From contig JAUJOD010000002.1 in NCBI GenBank assembly GCA_030447865.1, forward strand, positions 1 through 64,000: a stretch of 64,000 nt of DNA, written 5' to 3'. The position numbers and the translations under genes were made by a program. Positions 15,242 through 26,539 of the stretch are shown piece by piece. A model generated the notes under the pieces. That model searched no databases. It saw only the letters and a list, made by a program, of their open reading frames with translations, and was not told where the DNA came from. The stretch is from Nocardioidaceae bacterium (lineage in GTDB: Bacteria; Actinomycetota; Actinomycetes; Propionibacteriales; Nocardioidaceae). How positions within the stretch are numbered: the stretch's first letter is position 1; the number at the start of each line of letters is the position of its first letter.

Positions 15242-15844
15242 GTGACTGATCAGGCGGTCGTGGTGACCGACCGCATCCTGACCGTGCCCAACCTGTTGAG
15301 CATCTCGCGGCTCTTCGGTGTCCCGCTGTTCCTGTGGCTGGTGCTCGTGCCGCACGCCGACGGTTGGGCGCTGGTCGTCTTGATGGTCGCAGGCGTCACC
15401 GACTGGCTCGACGGGATGCTCGCGCGCAAGCTCAACCAGGCCTCCAAGCTGGGCCAGATCCTCGACCCGGTCGCTGACCGGCTCTACATCTTGGCCGTCG
15501 TGATCGGGCTCGCCGTGCGCGACATCATCCCCTGGTGGCTGGCCGTCCTGTTGCCGCTGCGCGACGTGTTCTTGTTCTCGCTCGTGCCGTTCTTGCGCAC
15601 CCGCGGCTACAGCGCGCTGCCGGTGCACTTCCTGGGCAAGGCAGCCACCGCGGCTCTGCTGTACGCGTTTCCGCTGCTGCTGCTCGGCGAAGGTGACGGC
15701 ACGGTTCAGACGTTCGCCGACGTCTTGGGGTGGGCGTTCGCGGTCTGGGGGGCCGGGCTCTACTGGTGGGCAGGAATCCTCTACGCCTATCAGGTCATCC
15801 AGCTGCTGCGGCTGCCTCGACCGGCGACCGGCGCAGCGTCGTGA
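15242..15844 (+). CDS. pgsA: CDP-alcohol phosphatidyltransferase (PgsA-type)
   Basis: The product has 200 residues from GTG 15242; GGAGGGATGC precedes it. It transfers a phosphatidyl group from CDP-diacylglycerol to an alcohol acceptor in the inner membrane, probably forming phosphatidylglycerophosphate or a relative. The signature D-G-x2-A-R-x8-G-x3-D-x3-D is seen in DWLDGMLARKLNQASKLGQI plus LDPVADR. Five to six transmembrane helices follow. It is the first gene of a tight operon (GTGA overlap with the next gene), as in the mycobacterial pgsA2 locus. Confidence 0.85.
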   Translation: MTDQAVVVTDRILTVPNLLSISRLFGVPLFLWLVLVPHADGWALVVLMVAGVTDWLDGMLARKLNQASKLGQILDPVADRLYILAVVIGLAVRDIIPWWLAVLLPLRDVFLFSLVPFLRTRGYSALPVHFLGKAATAALLYAFPLLLLGEGDGTVQTFADVLGWAFAVWGAGLYWWAGILYAYQVIQLLRLPRPATGAAS

Positions 15845-16725
15845 CCAACCAGGCCGGGGGCGGCCGCCCACCACCACCGCCGCCGTCGCAGTCGTACGCC
15901 GGCCTGCTGAGCGAGCTGATGACCAACACCCTCGACGCGGACTACGAGGTCGTTGCGTCGCGCCGCAGCGCCGCAACCGGTGCCTCGCCCCAGGGCGAGA
16001 GCGGCGGTGACCCGCGCAGCGGCTGGTCGAACCGCGCCGGGATCGTCGCGGCGGTCACAGCCTTCGGGGTTCTGGTCGGCGTATCCGCGGTGAAGACCGC
16101 CCAGGACCAACCGCAGGCGACGGCGGAGCGTGCGCAGCTGATCGAACAGATCGAGGCCGGTCAGGCGCGGCTGGACGATCTGCATGGCGACCTGAGCGCC
16201 CTGCAAGCCGACATCGGCCGCCGCCAACAGGAGCAAGCTGGCGAGGCCAGCGCCGCGTCTCGACGCACCGACGATCTCCAGCACCTCGCTATGAGCGCCG
16301 GCACGGCGGCGGTCACCGGCCCAGGGATGGTACTTAACCTCGACAACGCGCGACACGCCGTACCGGGGGCCGGCGGCCTGATCCTCGACAGCGACGTGCA
16401 AGCCCTGGTGAACGGGCTGTGGGTGGCTGGCGCGGAAGCCATCGCCATCGACGGTCATCGGCTCACCGCGCTGACATCGATCCGGTTCGCCGGCCAGGCC
16501 ATCACCGTCGACTACCGGTCGCTGACGCCGCCGTACGTCGTCGAGGCGATCGGAAACCCCGACACGTTGCCGTCCCGGTTGCTCGAGACTCAAGGTGGCC
16601 AGCTCTGGCTGGGTTTGCGGGCGAACTACGGCATCACGTTCGAGACGCAGACCGAAAGCACAATCACGCTGGCCGGTGACGCATACAACAACCTGCTCTG
16701 GGCGCGGCCGGTCGGCAGCCGATGA
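15841..16725 (+). CDS. DUF881 family protein (first copy)
   Basis: The product has 294 residues from GTG 15841. It has a proline-rich cytoplasmic start (GGGRPPPPPPSQS), one transmembrane helix near residue 65 (GIVAAVTAFGVLVGVSAV), a coiled coil (about 85-140), and the extracytoplasmic DUF881 domain with GPGMVLNLDNA, LVNGLWVAGAEAIAIDGHRL and PPYVVEAIGN. It starts within the stop of the lipid synthase and its own stop overlaps the small basic protein (ATGA). The conserved neighbourhood suggests a role with envelope or division proteins; function is not established. Confidence 0.85.
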   Translation: MTNQAGGGRPPPPPPSQSYAGLLSELMTNTLDADYEVVASRRSAATGASPQGESGGDPRSGWSNRAGIVAAVTAFGVLVGVSAVKTAQDQPQATAERAQLIEQIEAGQARLDDLHGDLSALQADIGRRQQEQAGEASAASRRTDDLQHLAMSAGTAAVTGPGMVLNLDNARHAVPGAGGLILDSDVQALVNGLWVAGAEAIAIDGHRLTALTSIRFAGQAITVDYRSLTPPYVVEAIGNPDTLPSRLLETQGGQLWLGLRANYGITFETQTESTITLAGDAYNNLLWARPVGSR

Positions 16726-17054
16726 TCGCCATTATCGGCTTGTTGATCGGGGTGCTCGCCGGCCTCTTCCTGGAACCCACCGTGCCGCTGGCCCTGCAGC
16801 CGTACCTGCCCATCGCCGTGGTGGCAGCACTGGACGCCGTCTTCGGTGGCGTGCGAGCGCACTTCGACGGCATCTTCGACGACAAGGTCTTCGTGATCTC
16901 GTTCTTCTCCAACGTGCTGATCGCCGCGCTGATCGTCTACCTCGGCGACCAGCTCGGCGTCGGAGGGCAGTTGTCGACGGGGGTCGTTGTGGTCCTCGGC
17001 ATTCGTATCTTCTCCAACGTCGCGGCGATCCGGCGACACGTCTTCCACGCCTGA
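16722..17054 (+). CDS. sbp: small basic protein, DUF1290 family
   Basis: The product has 110 residues with about three transmembrane helices (IAIIGLLIGVLAGLF, LPIAVVAALDAVFGG and VISFFSNVLIAALIVYLG). It always sits between the two DUF881 genes in this conserved actinobacterial and firmicute arrangement, where the family is called Sbp or DUF1290. It overlaps the upstream gene by 4 bp. The ALDAVFGGVRAHFDGIFDDKVF loop is the family signature. Confidence 0.85.
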   Translation: MIAIIGLLIGVLAGLFLEPTVPLALQPYLPIAVVAALDAVFGGVRAHFDGIFDDKVFVISFFSNVLIAALIVYLGDQLGVGGQLSTGVVVVLGIRIFSNVAAIRRHVFHA

Positions 17055-17057
17055 GCC

Positions 17058-17753
17058 ATGAGTGACGACGCGAAGCGGCGCAGCGCGCAGCTGGTGGTCG
17101 CGGTACTGCTTGCCCTGCTGGGCTTCGCGGCCGCAGCCCAGATCCGACTGACGCACCAAGACGGCAGTTACGCCGGGCAGCGGCGGGAGGACCTCATCGA
17201 GCTGCTGGACTCCCTGGCGGCTGCGGCGGAACGCACCCAGAAACAGATCGACGAGCTCGAACGCACCCGGAGTGACCTGTTGTCGAGCTCGGAGCGTCGC
17301 GAGGCAGCGGTGGAGGCGGCCAACGAGCAGTTGGCGGTGCTCGGGATCTTGGCGGGGACGCTGCCGGCAGAGGGGCCGGGCGTCACCGTGACGATAACCG
17401 ACCCGAGCGGGGCGGTTACTGCGGCCAGCATCCTCAACGGAGTCGAGGAGCTACGGGACGCCGGCGCGGAGGCGATCGAGATCAACGACCGCGCGCGCGT
17501 GGTCGCGTCCACCGCCTTCGTCGAGCGCGACGGCGTGGTGCTCGTCGACGGGCACGAGCTCAGGCCGCCGTACGTGCTCGACGCGATCGGCTCGTCGCAC
17601 ACCCTCAGTGAAGCCGTCATTTTCCCCGGCGGACTGGCCGACGAAGTCAGTCGGCTCGGTGGCGAGGTGGCGGTGGAGGAGGCCGCTGTCGTCGAGGTCG
17701 GCTCGTTGCATCCGGTCGACCCGCCTGAGTACGCTCAGCCGACCGACGAATGA
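17058..17753 (+). CDS. DUF881 family protein (second copy)
   Basis: The product has 231 residues. It has an N-terminal transmembrane helix (LVVAVLLALLGFAAAAQI), a coiled coil (about 38-85, LIELLDSLAAAAERTQKQID) and the DUF881 domain (GPGVTVTITDPSG, LNGVEELRDAGAEAIEINDRA, PPYVLDAIGSSHTL). It is a paralog of the 15841 product and in the same operon, three bp after the small basic protein gene. Seventeen bp separate it from gcvH. Confidence 0.85.
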   Translation: MSDDAKRRSAQLVVAVLLALLGFAAAAQIRLTHQDGSYAGQRREDLIELLDSLAAAAERTQKQIDELERTRSDLLSSSERREAAVEAANEQLAVLGILAGTLPAEGPGVTVTITDPSGAVTAASILNGVEELRDAGAEAIEINDRARVVASTAFVERDGVVLVDGHELRPPYVLDAIGSSHTLSEAVIFPGGLADEVSRLGGEVAVEEAAVVEVGSLHPVDPPEYAQPTDE

Positions 17754-17769
17754 CGACGAGGAGAAGCGC

Positions 17770-18156
17770 GTGTATCCCGACGAGCTGAAGTACACCGCTG
17801 ACCACGAGTGGGTCAGCAGCCTCAGTGACCAGGGCACGGTTCGTGTTGGCATCACCGAGTACGCCCAGGACGCTCTCGGCGACATCGTCTACGTCCAACT
17901 TCCCGAGGTCGGCGAGGAGGTCGAGGCGCAGGACGCGGTTGGGGAACTGGAGTCGACCAAGAGCGTCAGCGACGTGTTCGCCCCCGTGAGCGGGACCATC
18001 GTGGCGCGCAACGACGCCCTCGACACCACCCCCGAGCTGTGCAACAGCGACCCCTATGGCGAGGGATGGATCCTCGAGATCTCGGTGCGTGATCCGGCGG
18101 CACTGGAGGAGCTCATGAGTTCCGACGACTACGAGGCCACGGTAACCTCCGAGTAA
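17770..18156 (+). CDS. gcvH: glycine cleavage system H protein
   Basis: The product has 128 residues from GTG 17770 with GACGAGGAG upstream. It carries the lipoyl arm that shuttles the aminomethyl group between P, T and L proteins. The lipoylated Lys is in VGELESTKSVSDVF; HEWV near the N-terminus and LGDIVYVQLPEVG are family motifs. Length is normal. Its partner gcvP is 2.8 kb downstream; gcvT and lpd are not in the window. Confidence 0.95.
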   Translation: MYPDELKYTADHEWVSSLSDQGTVRVGITEYAQDALGDIVYVQLPEVGEEVEAQDAVGELESTKSVSDVFAPVSGTIVARNDALDTTPELCNSDPYGEGWILEISVRDPAALEELMSSDDYEATVTSE

Positions 18157-18207
18157 GTTGAGCCAGCCCAGCGAACGGGCGCAGCGGGTGCGCCGGTAGG
18201 AGGAACG

Positions 18208-18714
18208 ATGCCGTTCTGCACCGAATGTGGCCACGAGAACCCCGCCGAGGCGAAGTTCTGTAGCCAGTGCGGGCATCGGCTGGTGGCATCTGAGCGGCGT
18301 ACCGAGTCGACGACCACCATCCGCTTCGGCGGTCCTGACCGGGCCGAGATCGACGCTGACAACGCACTGTCGCCAGGCGACGAGGCTGCCGTCGACGCGC
18401 TACCCCACGGCAGCGCGCTTCTCGTCGTGCTCCGCGGACCAAGCGCCGGCAGCCGGTTCCTGCTCGACACGCCGGAGGTGACGGCCGGCCGGCACCCCGA
18501 CAGCGACATCTTCCTCGATGACGTCACCGTCAGCCGCCGGCACGCGGTGTTCCGGCGGTCTCCTGACGGCTACGTCGTGGCAGACGTCGGAAGCCTCAAC
18601 GGCACGTACGTCAACCGCGACCGCATCGACGAGATCCTGCTGTCCGGCGGCGATGAGGTCCAGATCGGCAAGTACCGGCTCGTCTACTTCGAGAGTGCCC
18701 AAGGAAACCGCTAG
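18208..18714 (+). CDS. garA: zinc-ribbon plus FHA protein, GarA/OdhI type
   Basis: The product has 168 residues. The FHA domain (about 85-160) has GRHPDSDIFLDDVTVSRRHA, with the Arg and Ser that bind phosphothreonine, and DVGSLNGTYVNRDRI. In place of the short GarA N-terminus there is a CxxC-x10-CxxC zinc ribbon (CTECGHENPAEAKFCSQCG), followed by an STTTIRF segment that resembles the TTSVF phosphorylation site of GarA/OdhI. GarA-type proteins switch 2-oxoglutarate metabolism when phosphorylated by Ser/Thr kinases. Position after gcvH and before the MerR gene supports the assignment; the zinc ribbon is an added feature. Confidence 0.8.
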   Translation: MPFCTECGHENPAEAKFCSQCGHRLVASERRTESTTTIRFGGPDRAEIDADNALSPGDEAAVDALPHGSALLVVLRGPSAGSRFLLDTPEVTAGRHPDSDIFLDDVTVSRRHAVFRRSPDGYVVADVGSLNGTYVNRDRIDEILLSGGDEVQIGKYRLVYFESAQGNR

Positions 18715-19469
18715 TGGCGTCGGCTTTGCCTGCTTCCGGCGGCCGAGGTCGCATGAGCATCGGCGAGTTGATAGCTGCGCTCAAGGCCGACTTTCCCGAG
18801 GTCAGCATCTCCAAGATCCGGTTCCTGGAAGCCCAAGGCCTGATCACGCCCGAACGTACGTCGTCGGGGTACCGGAAGTTCTCCGGCGACGACCTTGACC
18901 GGCTCCGCTACATCCTTTCCGCTCAGCGCGACCACTACTACCCGCTGCGCGTCATCAAGGTCCACCTGGACGCCTTGGAACGCGGCCTGGAACCGCCGGC
19001 AGCTGCCGGGCAGCTCGCGCGCGCCCCTCGGCAGCCACCACCGGTTGACGGCGACGCCAGCACACCCAGCATTGATGCCGCTACCGCCGCGGGGACGGGG
19101 GAGCTGCGGCTGTCGCGCGAAGAGCTCGCGGCGAACTCCGATCTCGACGAGGACCAGCTGGCGCAGCTCATCAGCTTCGGCCTCATCGCACCTCGGCCGG
19201 GCACCGACTACTTCGACGCAGATGCGCTGCTCGTCTGTCGCACCGCCGCCACGATGGCGTCGTACGGGCTGGAACCGCGCCACCTGCGCCCCTTCAAGAC
19301 AGCAGCGGACCGGCAGATAGGACTCATCGACCAGGTGGTCACCCCGCTTGCCCGCCAGCGGGACCAGGCAGCTCAGACGCGCGCGAATCGAGTCGCGACC
19401 GAGTTGGGCGAGCTGTGCGTCGCGCTGCACGCGGCCCTGGTGCGGGGCGGCGTACGCGCGTCCCGGTGA
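18714..19469 (+). CDS. ftsR: MerR-family regulator, FtsR/Rv1828 type
   Basis: The product has 251 residues from GTG 18714, which overlaps the previous stop by one base. The N-terminal MerR helix-turn-helix is SIGELIAALKADFPEVSISK followed by IRFLEAQGLITPERTSSGYRKFS. The C-terminal half has a second helical effector-like domain (LSREELAANSDLDEDQLAQL...). Length and place match Rv1828/FtsR, a regulator linked to cell division in Corynebacterium; equivalence here is by synteny. Confidence 0.8.
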   Translation: MASALPASGGRGRMSIGELIAALKADFPEVSISKIRFLEAQGLITPERTSSGYRKFSGDDLDRLRYILSAQRDHYYPLRVIKVHLDALERGLEPPAAAGQLARAPRQPPPVDGDASTPSIDAATAAGTGELRLSREELAANSDLDEDQLAQLISFGLIAPRPGTDYFDADALLVCRTAATMASYGLEPRHLRPFKTAADRQIGLIDQVVTPLARQRDQAAQTRANRVATELGELCVALHAALVRGGVRASR

Positions 19470-19507
19470 CGCATCGGTGAGCGTTGCGAACAGAGTACGC
19501 TGCAATT

Positions 19508-19981
19508 GTGCGCGAGGTTGACGTAGTTGGAGTCCGGGTCGAGATGCCGTCGAATCAGCCGATCGTGTTGCTCCGGGAATCCTCGGGTGAACGCTATCTG
19601 CCCATCTGGGTCGGAGCCGTCGAGGCCACCGCCATTGCTTTCGCCCAGCAAGGGGTGGTTCCACCCCGGCCGCTGACTCACGACTTGCTCAAAGACGTGC
19701 TGGCTGCGACCGGTCATGAGCTCACCGAGGTGCAGATCACCGAAGTTCGTGATGGCGTCTTCTACGCGGTGTTGGTGCTCGGTGACGGCGTCGAGGTAAG
19801 TGCTCGCCCCTCCGACTCCATCGCACTGGCACTGCGCACCGGCAGCCGGATCGTCTGTAGCGAAGACGTACTGGACGAGGCCGGCCTGGCAGTTCCCGAC
19901 GACCAGGAAGAAGAGGTCGAGAAGTTTCGCGAGTTCCTCGATCAGATCAGACCAGAGGACTTCGACGCCGAACAACGCTGA
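19508..19981 (+). CDS. DUF151 bifunctional nuclease family protein
   Basis: The product has 157 residues from GTG 19508 (REVDVVGVRVEMPSNQPIV); an upstream TTG at 19484 is possible but adds poorly conserved residues. Family motifs are LRESSGERYLPIWVGAVEA, PLTHDLLKDVL, FYAVLVLGDGVEVSARPSDS and the acidic C-terminus. Plant members have DNase/RNase activity; the bacterial role is not settled. It lies between two MerR genes exactly as Rv1829 does. Confidence 0.8.
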   Translation: MREVDVVGVRVEMPSNQPIVLLRESSGERYLPIWVGAVEATAIAFAQQGVVPPRPLTHDLLKDVLAATGHELTEVQITEVRDGVFYAVLVLGDGVEVSARPSDSIALALRTGSRIVCSEDVLDEAGLAVPDDQEEEVEKFREFLDQIRPEDFDAEQR

Positions 19982-20145
19982 ACCCTCACCCTCTACCTCA
20001 GAGTTGCGACACGGGCCGGTTGCGCCCCTTCGGGGTCGTTGACGTCGCGGCCGAGACGCCGTAGCGTCTCAAGAAAGACCCACGCTGTAATTCACTCGTG
20101 CTTCAGCGCTGCGGCCGGCAACGACGATGACCAACGGAGGTCACA

Positions 20146-20751
20146 GTGTCTCCCGACAACCGCATTCCGGTGTCTGACGGCGGGCAGCAAACAGCCGAAC
20201 AGGCCAGCGCTGCCGCGGGCGCACAGGGGTTGCTTTTCCACGACGACGTGGCGCCGTTGCCAGACGACGTGGGTTATCGGGGGCCGACAGCGTGCAGCGC
20301 GGCCGGGATCAGCTACCGCCAACTCGACTACTGGGCCCGCACGGGTCTCGTCGAGCCGACGGTGCGTACCGCTGGCGGCTCCGGCACCCAGCGGCTGTAC
20401 TCGTTCCGCGATGTGCTGCTGCTGAAGGTGATCAAGAGCCTGCTCGACGCCGGTGTGTCCTTGCAACAGATCCGCACCGCGGTCCAGCACCTGCGCGAAC
20501 GCGGCACCGACGACCTGACCCGGGTCACGTTGATGAGCGACGGCGCGAGCGTGTATGAGTGTCGGTCAGCCGATGAGGTCATCGACCTGCTTCAGGGCGG
20601 GCAGGGCGTTTTCGGCATCGCCATCGGTGGTGTCTGGCGGGAGATCGAGGGGTCGCTGGCCGACTTGCCATCGGAGCGGGCGGCGCGCGAGGACTCCCAC
20701 CACCCAGACGATGAGTTGGCGGCTCGACGCCGCGCCCGCCTGACCGGCTGA
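20146..20751 (+). CDS. MerR-family regulator, Rv1830 type
   Basis: The product has 201 residues from GTG 20146 with GGAGG five bases upstream. The MerR domain (about 40-110) contains GYRGPTACSAAGISYRQLDYW followed by ARTGLVEPTVRTAGGSGTQRLYSFRDVLLLKVIKSLLDAGVSL. The effector part is short. In mycobacteria the equivalent gene Rv1830 sits at the same place before gcvB. A direct role in controlling the gcv or division genes is plausible but not shown. Confidence 0.8.
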   Translation: MSPDNRIPVSDGGQQTAEQASAAAGAQGLLFHDDVAPLPDDVGYRGPTACSAAGISYRQLDYWARTGLVEPTVRTAGGSGTQRLYSFRDVLLLKVIKSLLDAGVSLQQIRTAVQHLRERGTDDLTRVTLMSDGASVYECRSADEVIDLLQGGQGVFGIAIGGVWREIEGSLADLPSERAAREDSHHPDDELAARRRARLTG

Positions 20752-20774
20752 GACCCCGCTGCGCGGGCGCGCGC

Positions 20775-20783
20775 TGGTACAGT
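20775..20783 (+). promoter_or_regulatory. possible promoter of the riboswitch-gcvP transcript
   Basis: TGGTACAGT is an extended -10 box about 18 bp before the riboswitch begins. No convincing -35 box is seen. Confidence 0.35.
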
Positions 20784-20800
20784 GGCAGACGCCGTAACTA

Positions 20801-20919
20801 GCGCGCGGGAGAGTCCGACGTACGTCGGCGCCGAAGGGGCAACTCCTCCCCGGAACCTCTCAGGCCACCGGACCGCGTGTACCCGGCACTCTGAAGTGGC
20901 GACACGACAGAGGGGGAGG
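20801..20919 (+). ncRNA. glycine riboswitch
   Basis: The gcvT-type motif is present: GGGAGAG at 20807-20813, CGCCGAAGGGGCAA at 20829-20842, the CCTCTCAGGC block at 20856-20865, and ACAGAGGGGGAG at 20907-20918. The spacing is that of one glycine-binding aptamer, and no second full aptamer is visible before the gcvP start at 20952. Glycine would be expected to switch on gcvP. The expression platform is probably the stem near the GGAGCC ribosome binding site. Confidence 0.9.
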
Positions 20920-20951
20920 CCGCCGACCGCGCGTCGTGCAAGGAGCCTCCC

Positions 20952-23834
<2,883 letters not shown>

Positions 23835-23837
23835 CCG

Positions 23838-25172
23838 ATGGGTCTGACGCCAGCCACGGAGGCGGCGTGCGCTGCCCTGCTGACCGAGCTGCGCGACGCC
23901 GGGCAGCTGCCGGGGGTCGTCGCCGCGGCGTTCGGACCAGCCGGGGCGGCCTGGAAGGGCGAGTGCGGCCAGACCCACACGCAGTACCGCATCGGCTCAC
24001 TGACCAAGACGCTCACCGCGGTGGCGGTGCTCCAGCTCCGCGAGCTCGGGCTGGTGGACCTGTCGGACGTCATTGGCGACCACGTCACCGACTCGCCGTA
24101 CCCGCGATCGACGCTTCGCGACCTGCTGACCCACGGCTCGGGCATGACCGCCGAGCCCGCCGGTGCGTGGTGGGAACGCTCGCCAGGGGTGCTGTGGCAC
24201 CAGCTGGCGGATGCCAACCGCTCCGGCGCTGACATCTTCCCGCCCGGTCAGCGCTACCACTACTCGAACCTTGGCTTCGCGCTGCTGGGAGAGCTGGTGG
24301 CCCGGCACCGCAAGATGAGCTGGTACGAGGCCGTCCGGGTGCATATCCTCGAACCGCTGGGCCTCAACGAGACGACGTACCACCCGTCGCCGGGCGCTGC
24401 CGAAGGGACTTCCCGCGACCCGACGACGTCGCAGCTGATGCGGGAGCCGGCCTTCGACAGCCTCGCCATGGCACCGGCGGGCCAGCTATGGAGCACCTGG
24501 GCCGACCTGATGCGGTGGGGCGCGTTCCTGGTCACCGGAGACGACGCCGTGCTGCCGGGTCACGTGCTGGTCGAAATGCGTACGGCGCAGTCGGCTGATC
24601 CGGACGTCCAGCACGTCGGGGCCTACGGGCTGGGGCTGCGGCTGCGCTGGCGCCCCCACAGCACCCTGGTCGGGCACACCGGGTCGATGCCGGGCTTCCT
24701 TGCCGCGACGTTCACCGACTCGATCTCAGCTGTCGGTGCCGTCGTGCTCACCAACGCCACCACCGGACTGGCCCCGGAGAAGGCGGCGGCTCGGCTCGTC
24801 GACCTCGTCGAACCGGAGCTTGCCGCAGCGGAGCTGGAGCCGGCACCGGCCACCTTGCCCAGCCAGTCGCCCGCGGCCGAACTGGCGGGAGAGTGGTACT
24901 GGGGCAACACGGCGATGCAGCTTCGACCCACCGCCACCGGGTTCTGCCTTGGCTCCGGCGGGGAGGAACGGTGTTTTCGCTACCTCGCCGACGATGACTA
25001 CCTGGGCCTCGACGGCTACTACGCCGGCGAGCGGCTCCACGTCGTACGCCGCGCCGACGGCGTGGTCTCCCACCTCGAGGTGGTGACATTCATCCTCACG
25101 CGGGTGCCGTACGACCCGGCGGCTCCTATCCCCGGTGGGCCTCAGGAGGGAGCGCTCAGCTGGCCTGGCTGA
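23838..25172 (+). CDS. serine hydrolase, class C beta-lactamase-like
   Basis: The product has 444 residues. The penicillin-binding fold has SxxK in IGSLTKTLTAVAVLQL (Ser about 54), the YxN motif in YHYSNLGFALLGEL and HTG in VGHTGSMPG. A C-terminal domain of about 110 residues follows (GEWYWGNTAMQLRPT...), as in esterase/peptidase EstB- or LACTB-like enzymes. It has no clear signal peptide, so a cytosolic esterase or D-aminopeptidase role is as likely as a cell-wall role. It is 3 bp from gcvP and overlaps the convergent tldE gene by 17 bp. Confidence 0.8.
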   Translation: MGLTPATEAACAALLTELRDAGQLPGVVAAAFGPAGAAWKGECGQTHTQYRIGSLTKTLTAVAVLQLRELGLVDLSDVIGDHVTDSPYPRSTLRDLLTHGSGMTAEPAGAWWERSPGVLWHQLADANRSGADIFPPGQRYHYSNLGFALLGELVARHRKMSWYEAVRVHILEPLGLNETTYHPSPGAAEGTSRDPTTSQLMREPAFDSLAMAPAGQLWSTWADLMRWGAFLVTGDDAVLPGHVLVEMRTAQSADPDVQHVGAYGLGLRLRWRPHSTLVGHTGSMPGFLAATFTDSISAVGAVVLTNATTGLAPEKAAARLVDLVEPELAAAELEPAPATLPSQSPAAELAGEWYWGNTAMQLRPTATGFCLGSGGEERCFRYLADDDYLGLDGYYAGERLHVVRRADGVVSHLEVVTFILTRVPYDPAAPIPGGPQEGALSWPG

Positions 25173-26538
25173 CGCTCGACATGTTGAAGTCGGGGATGCG
25201 CAGCGGCGGGGTCATCGTGCGGGGGAAGTAGTCGCCCCACTCGCGCGAGAACGACCGCACCGACTCACCGGCACCGGAGAACCGGCTCAGCAGGTCGATC
25301 GGGCTCTCGTTGAAGCGGAAGTTGTTGACCGCCCCGACCACCTCACCGCCTTCCACCAGGTAGACGCCGTCCCGGGTGAGCCCGGTGAGCAGGAGCGTCT
25401 GCGGGTCGACCTCGCGGATGTACCACAGGCAGGTGAGCAGCAGCGCCCGGTCAGCTGAGCCGACCAGGTCGTCGACGGAACCGGCTGCCCCGTCGACGCC
25501 GAGCAGGAGGTTGTCGACCAGCGGGGTGAGTCCGAGCCCGGTCAGCTCGGCGGTATGGCGGGAGGTGCCGAGCGCCTGGAGCCGCCCGTCGGCGATCCAG
25601 TCTGTCGCGTCAAGGGGGAGCCCGTTGTCAAAGACGCTTTGGGTGGAGTCCGACGACGTCGCGGTGAGAAACGGCGAAGAGGTGAGTCCCGGCCGGTGCG
25701 GGTCGGAGTGCAGTCGCACCCCCGGCTTCGCGACCTGCTGGCCAACCCGAGTGCCGCCCTGCGGGTCGCTGAACACCGTCTGGCCTTCATGCGCGTCGCG
25801 GCCGCTGGAGACGAAGTACGCGTAGATCGCCAGATCGGCGACCGCCGTCGGCGGCAGGATCGTGTCGTAGCGTCCCGCCGGGAGGTCGACCTTCCGCTGG
25901 CCCCAGCGCATCCGGCGTACCAGCTCCGCGTCGAGGTCCCCGACGCTGAAATCGGAGATATCCTCGGCTGCCTGACCGACCCAGGCAGAGGTGGAGAGGT
26001 CGGCTGGTTTGCCGGTGATGCCGACGTGGCTGGTTGGTTGCTCGTGCCGCAGCCGCAGGCCACGGGAGGTTGCCAGGTAGGTGGTGCTGATGTCCTGCTC
26101 CACGTAGCCGTACAACAGGTGCGCGTCGCTGTTGGCCCGGCCGAAAGCCGCACCGAGGTCGGAGGCGAAGTCGGTGAAGACCTCAATGCTCGTGTGCCCG
26201 GGGTCGGCGGCCCAGCCGGGGGCCTGCTCTCCGGCTACCACCTCAGCCGCATCATCAGCCGGCGCGGCGGCGCGGGCTGCCTCGTCGGCCGCAGCCACGA
26301 GCGCCTCGACCTGGCTCGAGGTCGTCGCTGCGCGGGTAAGCACCCCGGCCGCCGCACCCGCTGCCCCGTCGACCACCGAGATCACCGTGACGTGGCTGCC
26401 GGTCATCGCACCGTTAGTGGTCAAGGTGTTGTTGGCCCAGCGCAGGTTCGCCGTCGAGGACTCCGTCAGCACGACGATGCACTGGTCGGCGCTCGTGCTC
26501 TCCAGGGCCACGTCGACAAGTGCCTGTGGCGTGGGCAT
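25156..26538 (-). CDS. tldE: TldE/PmbA family protein
   Basis: The product has 460 residues and is the non-catalytic partner of TldD; together they form a metalloprotease that trims peptides such as microcin precursors and unfolded proteins. Motifs include the N-terminal RWANNTLTTNG beta-hairpin domain and the C-terminal GVYLVEGGEVVGAVNNFRFNESP. It lacks the HExxxH of TldD, as expected. It lies 1 bp after tldD, so the pair is co-transcribed. Confidence 0.88.
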   Translation of the reverse strand: MPTPQALVDVALESTSADQCIVVLTESSTANLRWANNTLTTNGAMTGSHVTVISVVDGAAGAAAGVLTRAATTSSQVEALVAAADEAARAAAPADDAAEVVAGEQAPGWAADPGHTSIEVFTDFASDLGAAFGRANSDAHLLYGYVEQDISTTYLATSRGLRLRHEQPTSHVGITGKPADLSTSAWVGQAAEDISDFSVGDLDAELVRRMRWGQRKVDLPAGRYDTILPPTAVADLAIYAYFVSSGRDAHEGQTVFSDPQGGTRVGQQVAKPGVRLHSDPHRPGLTSSPFLTATSSDSTQSVFDNGLPLDATDWIADGRLQALGTSRHTAELTGLGLTPLVDNLLLGVDGAAGSVDDLVGSADRALLLTCLWYIREVDPQTLLLTGLTRDGVYLVEGGEVVGAVNNFRFNESPIDLLSRFSGAGESVRSFSREWGDYFPRTMTPPLRIPDFNMSSVSQAS

Positions 26539-26539
26539 G

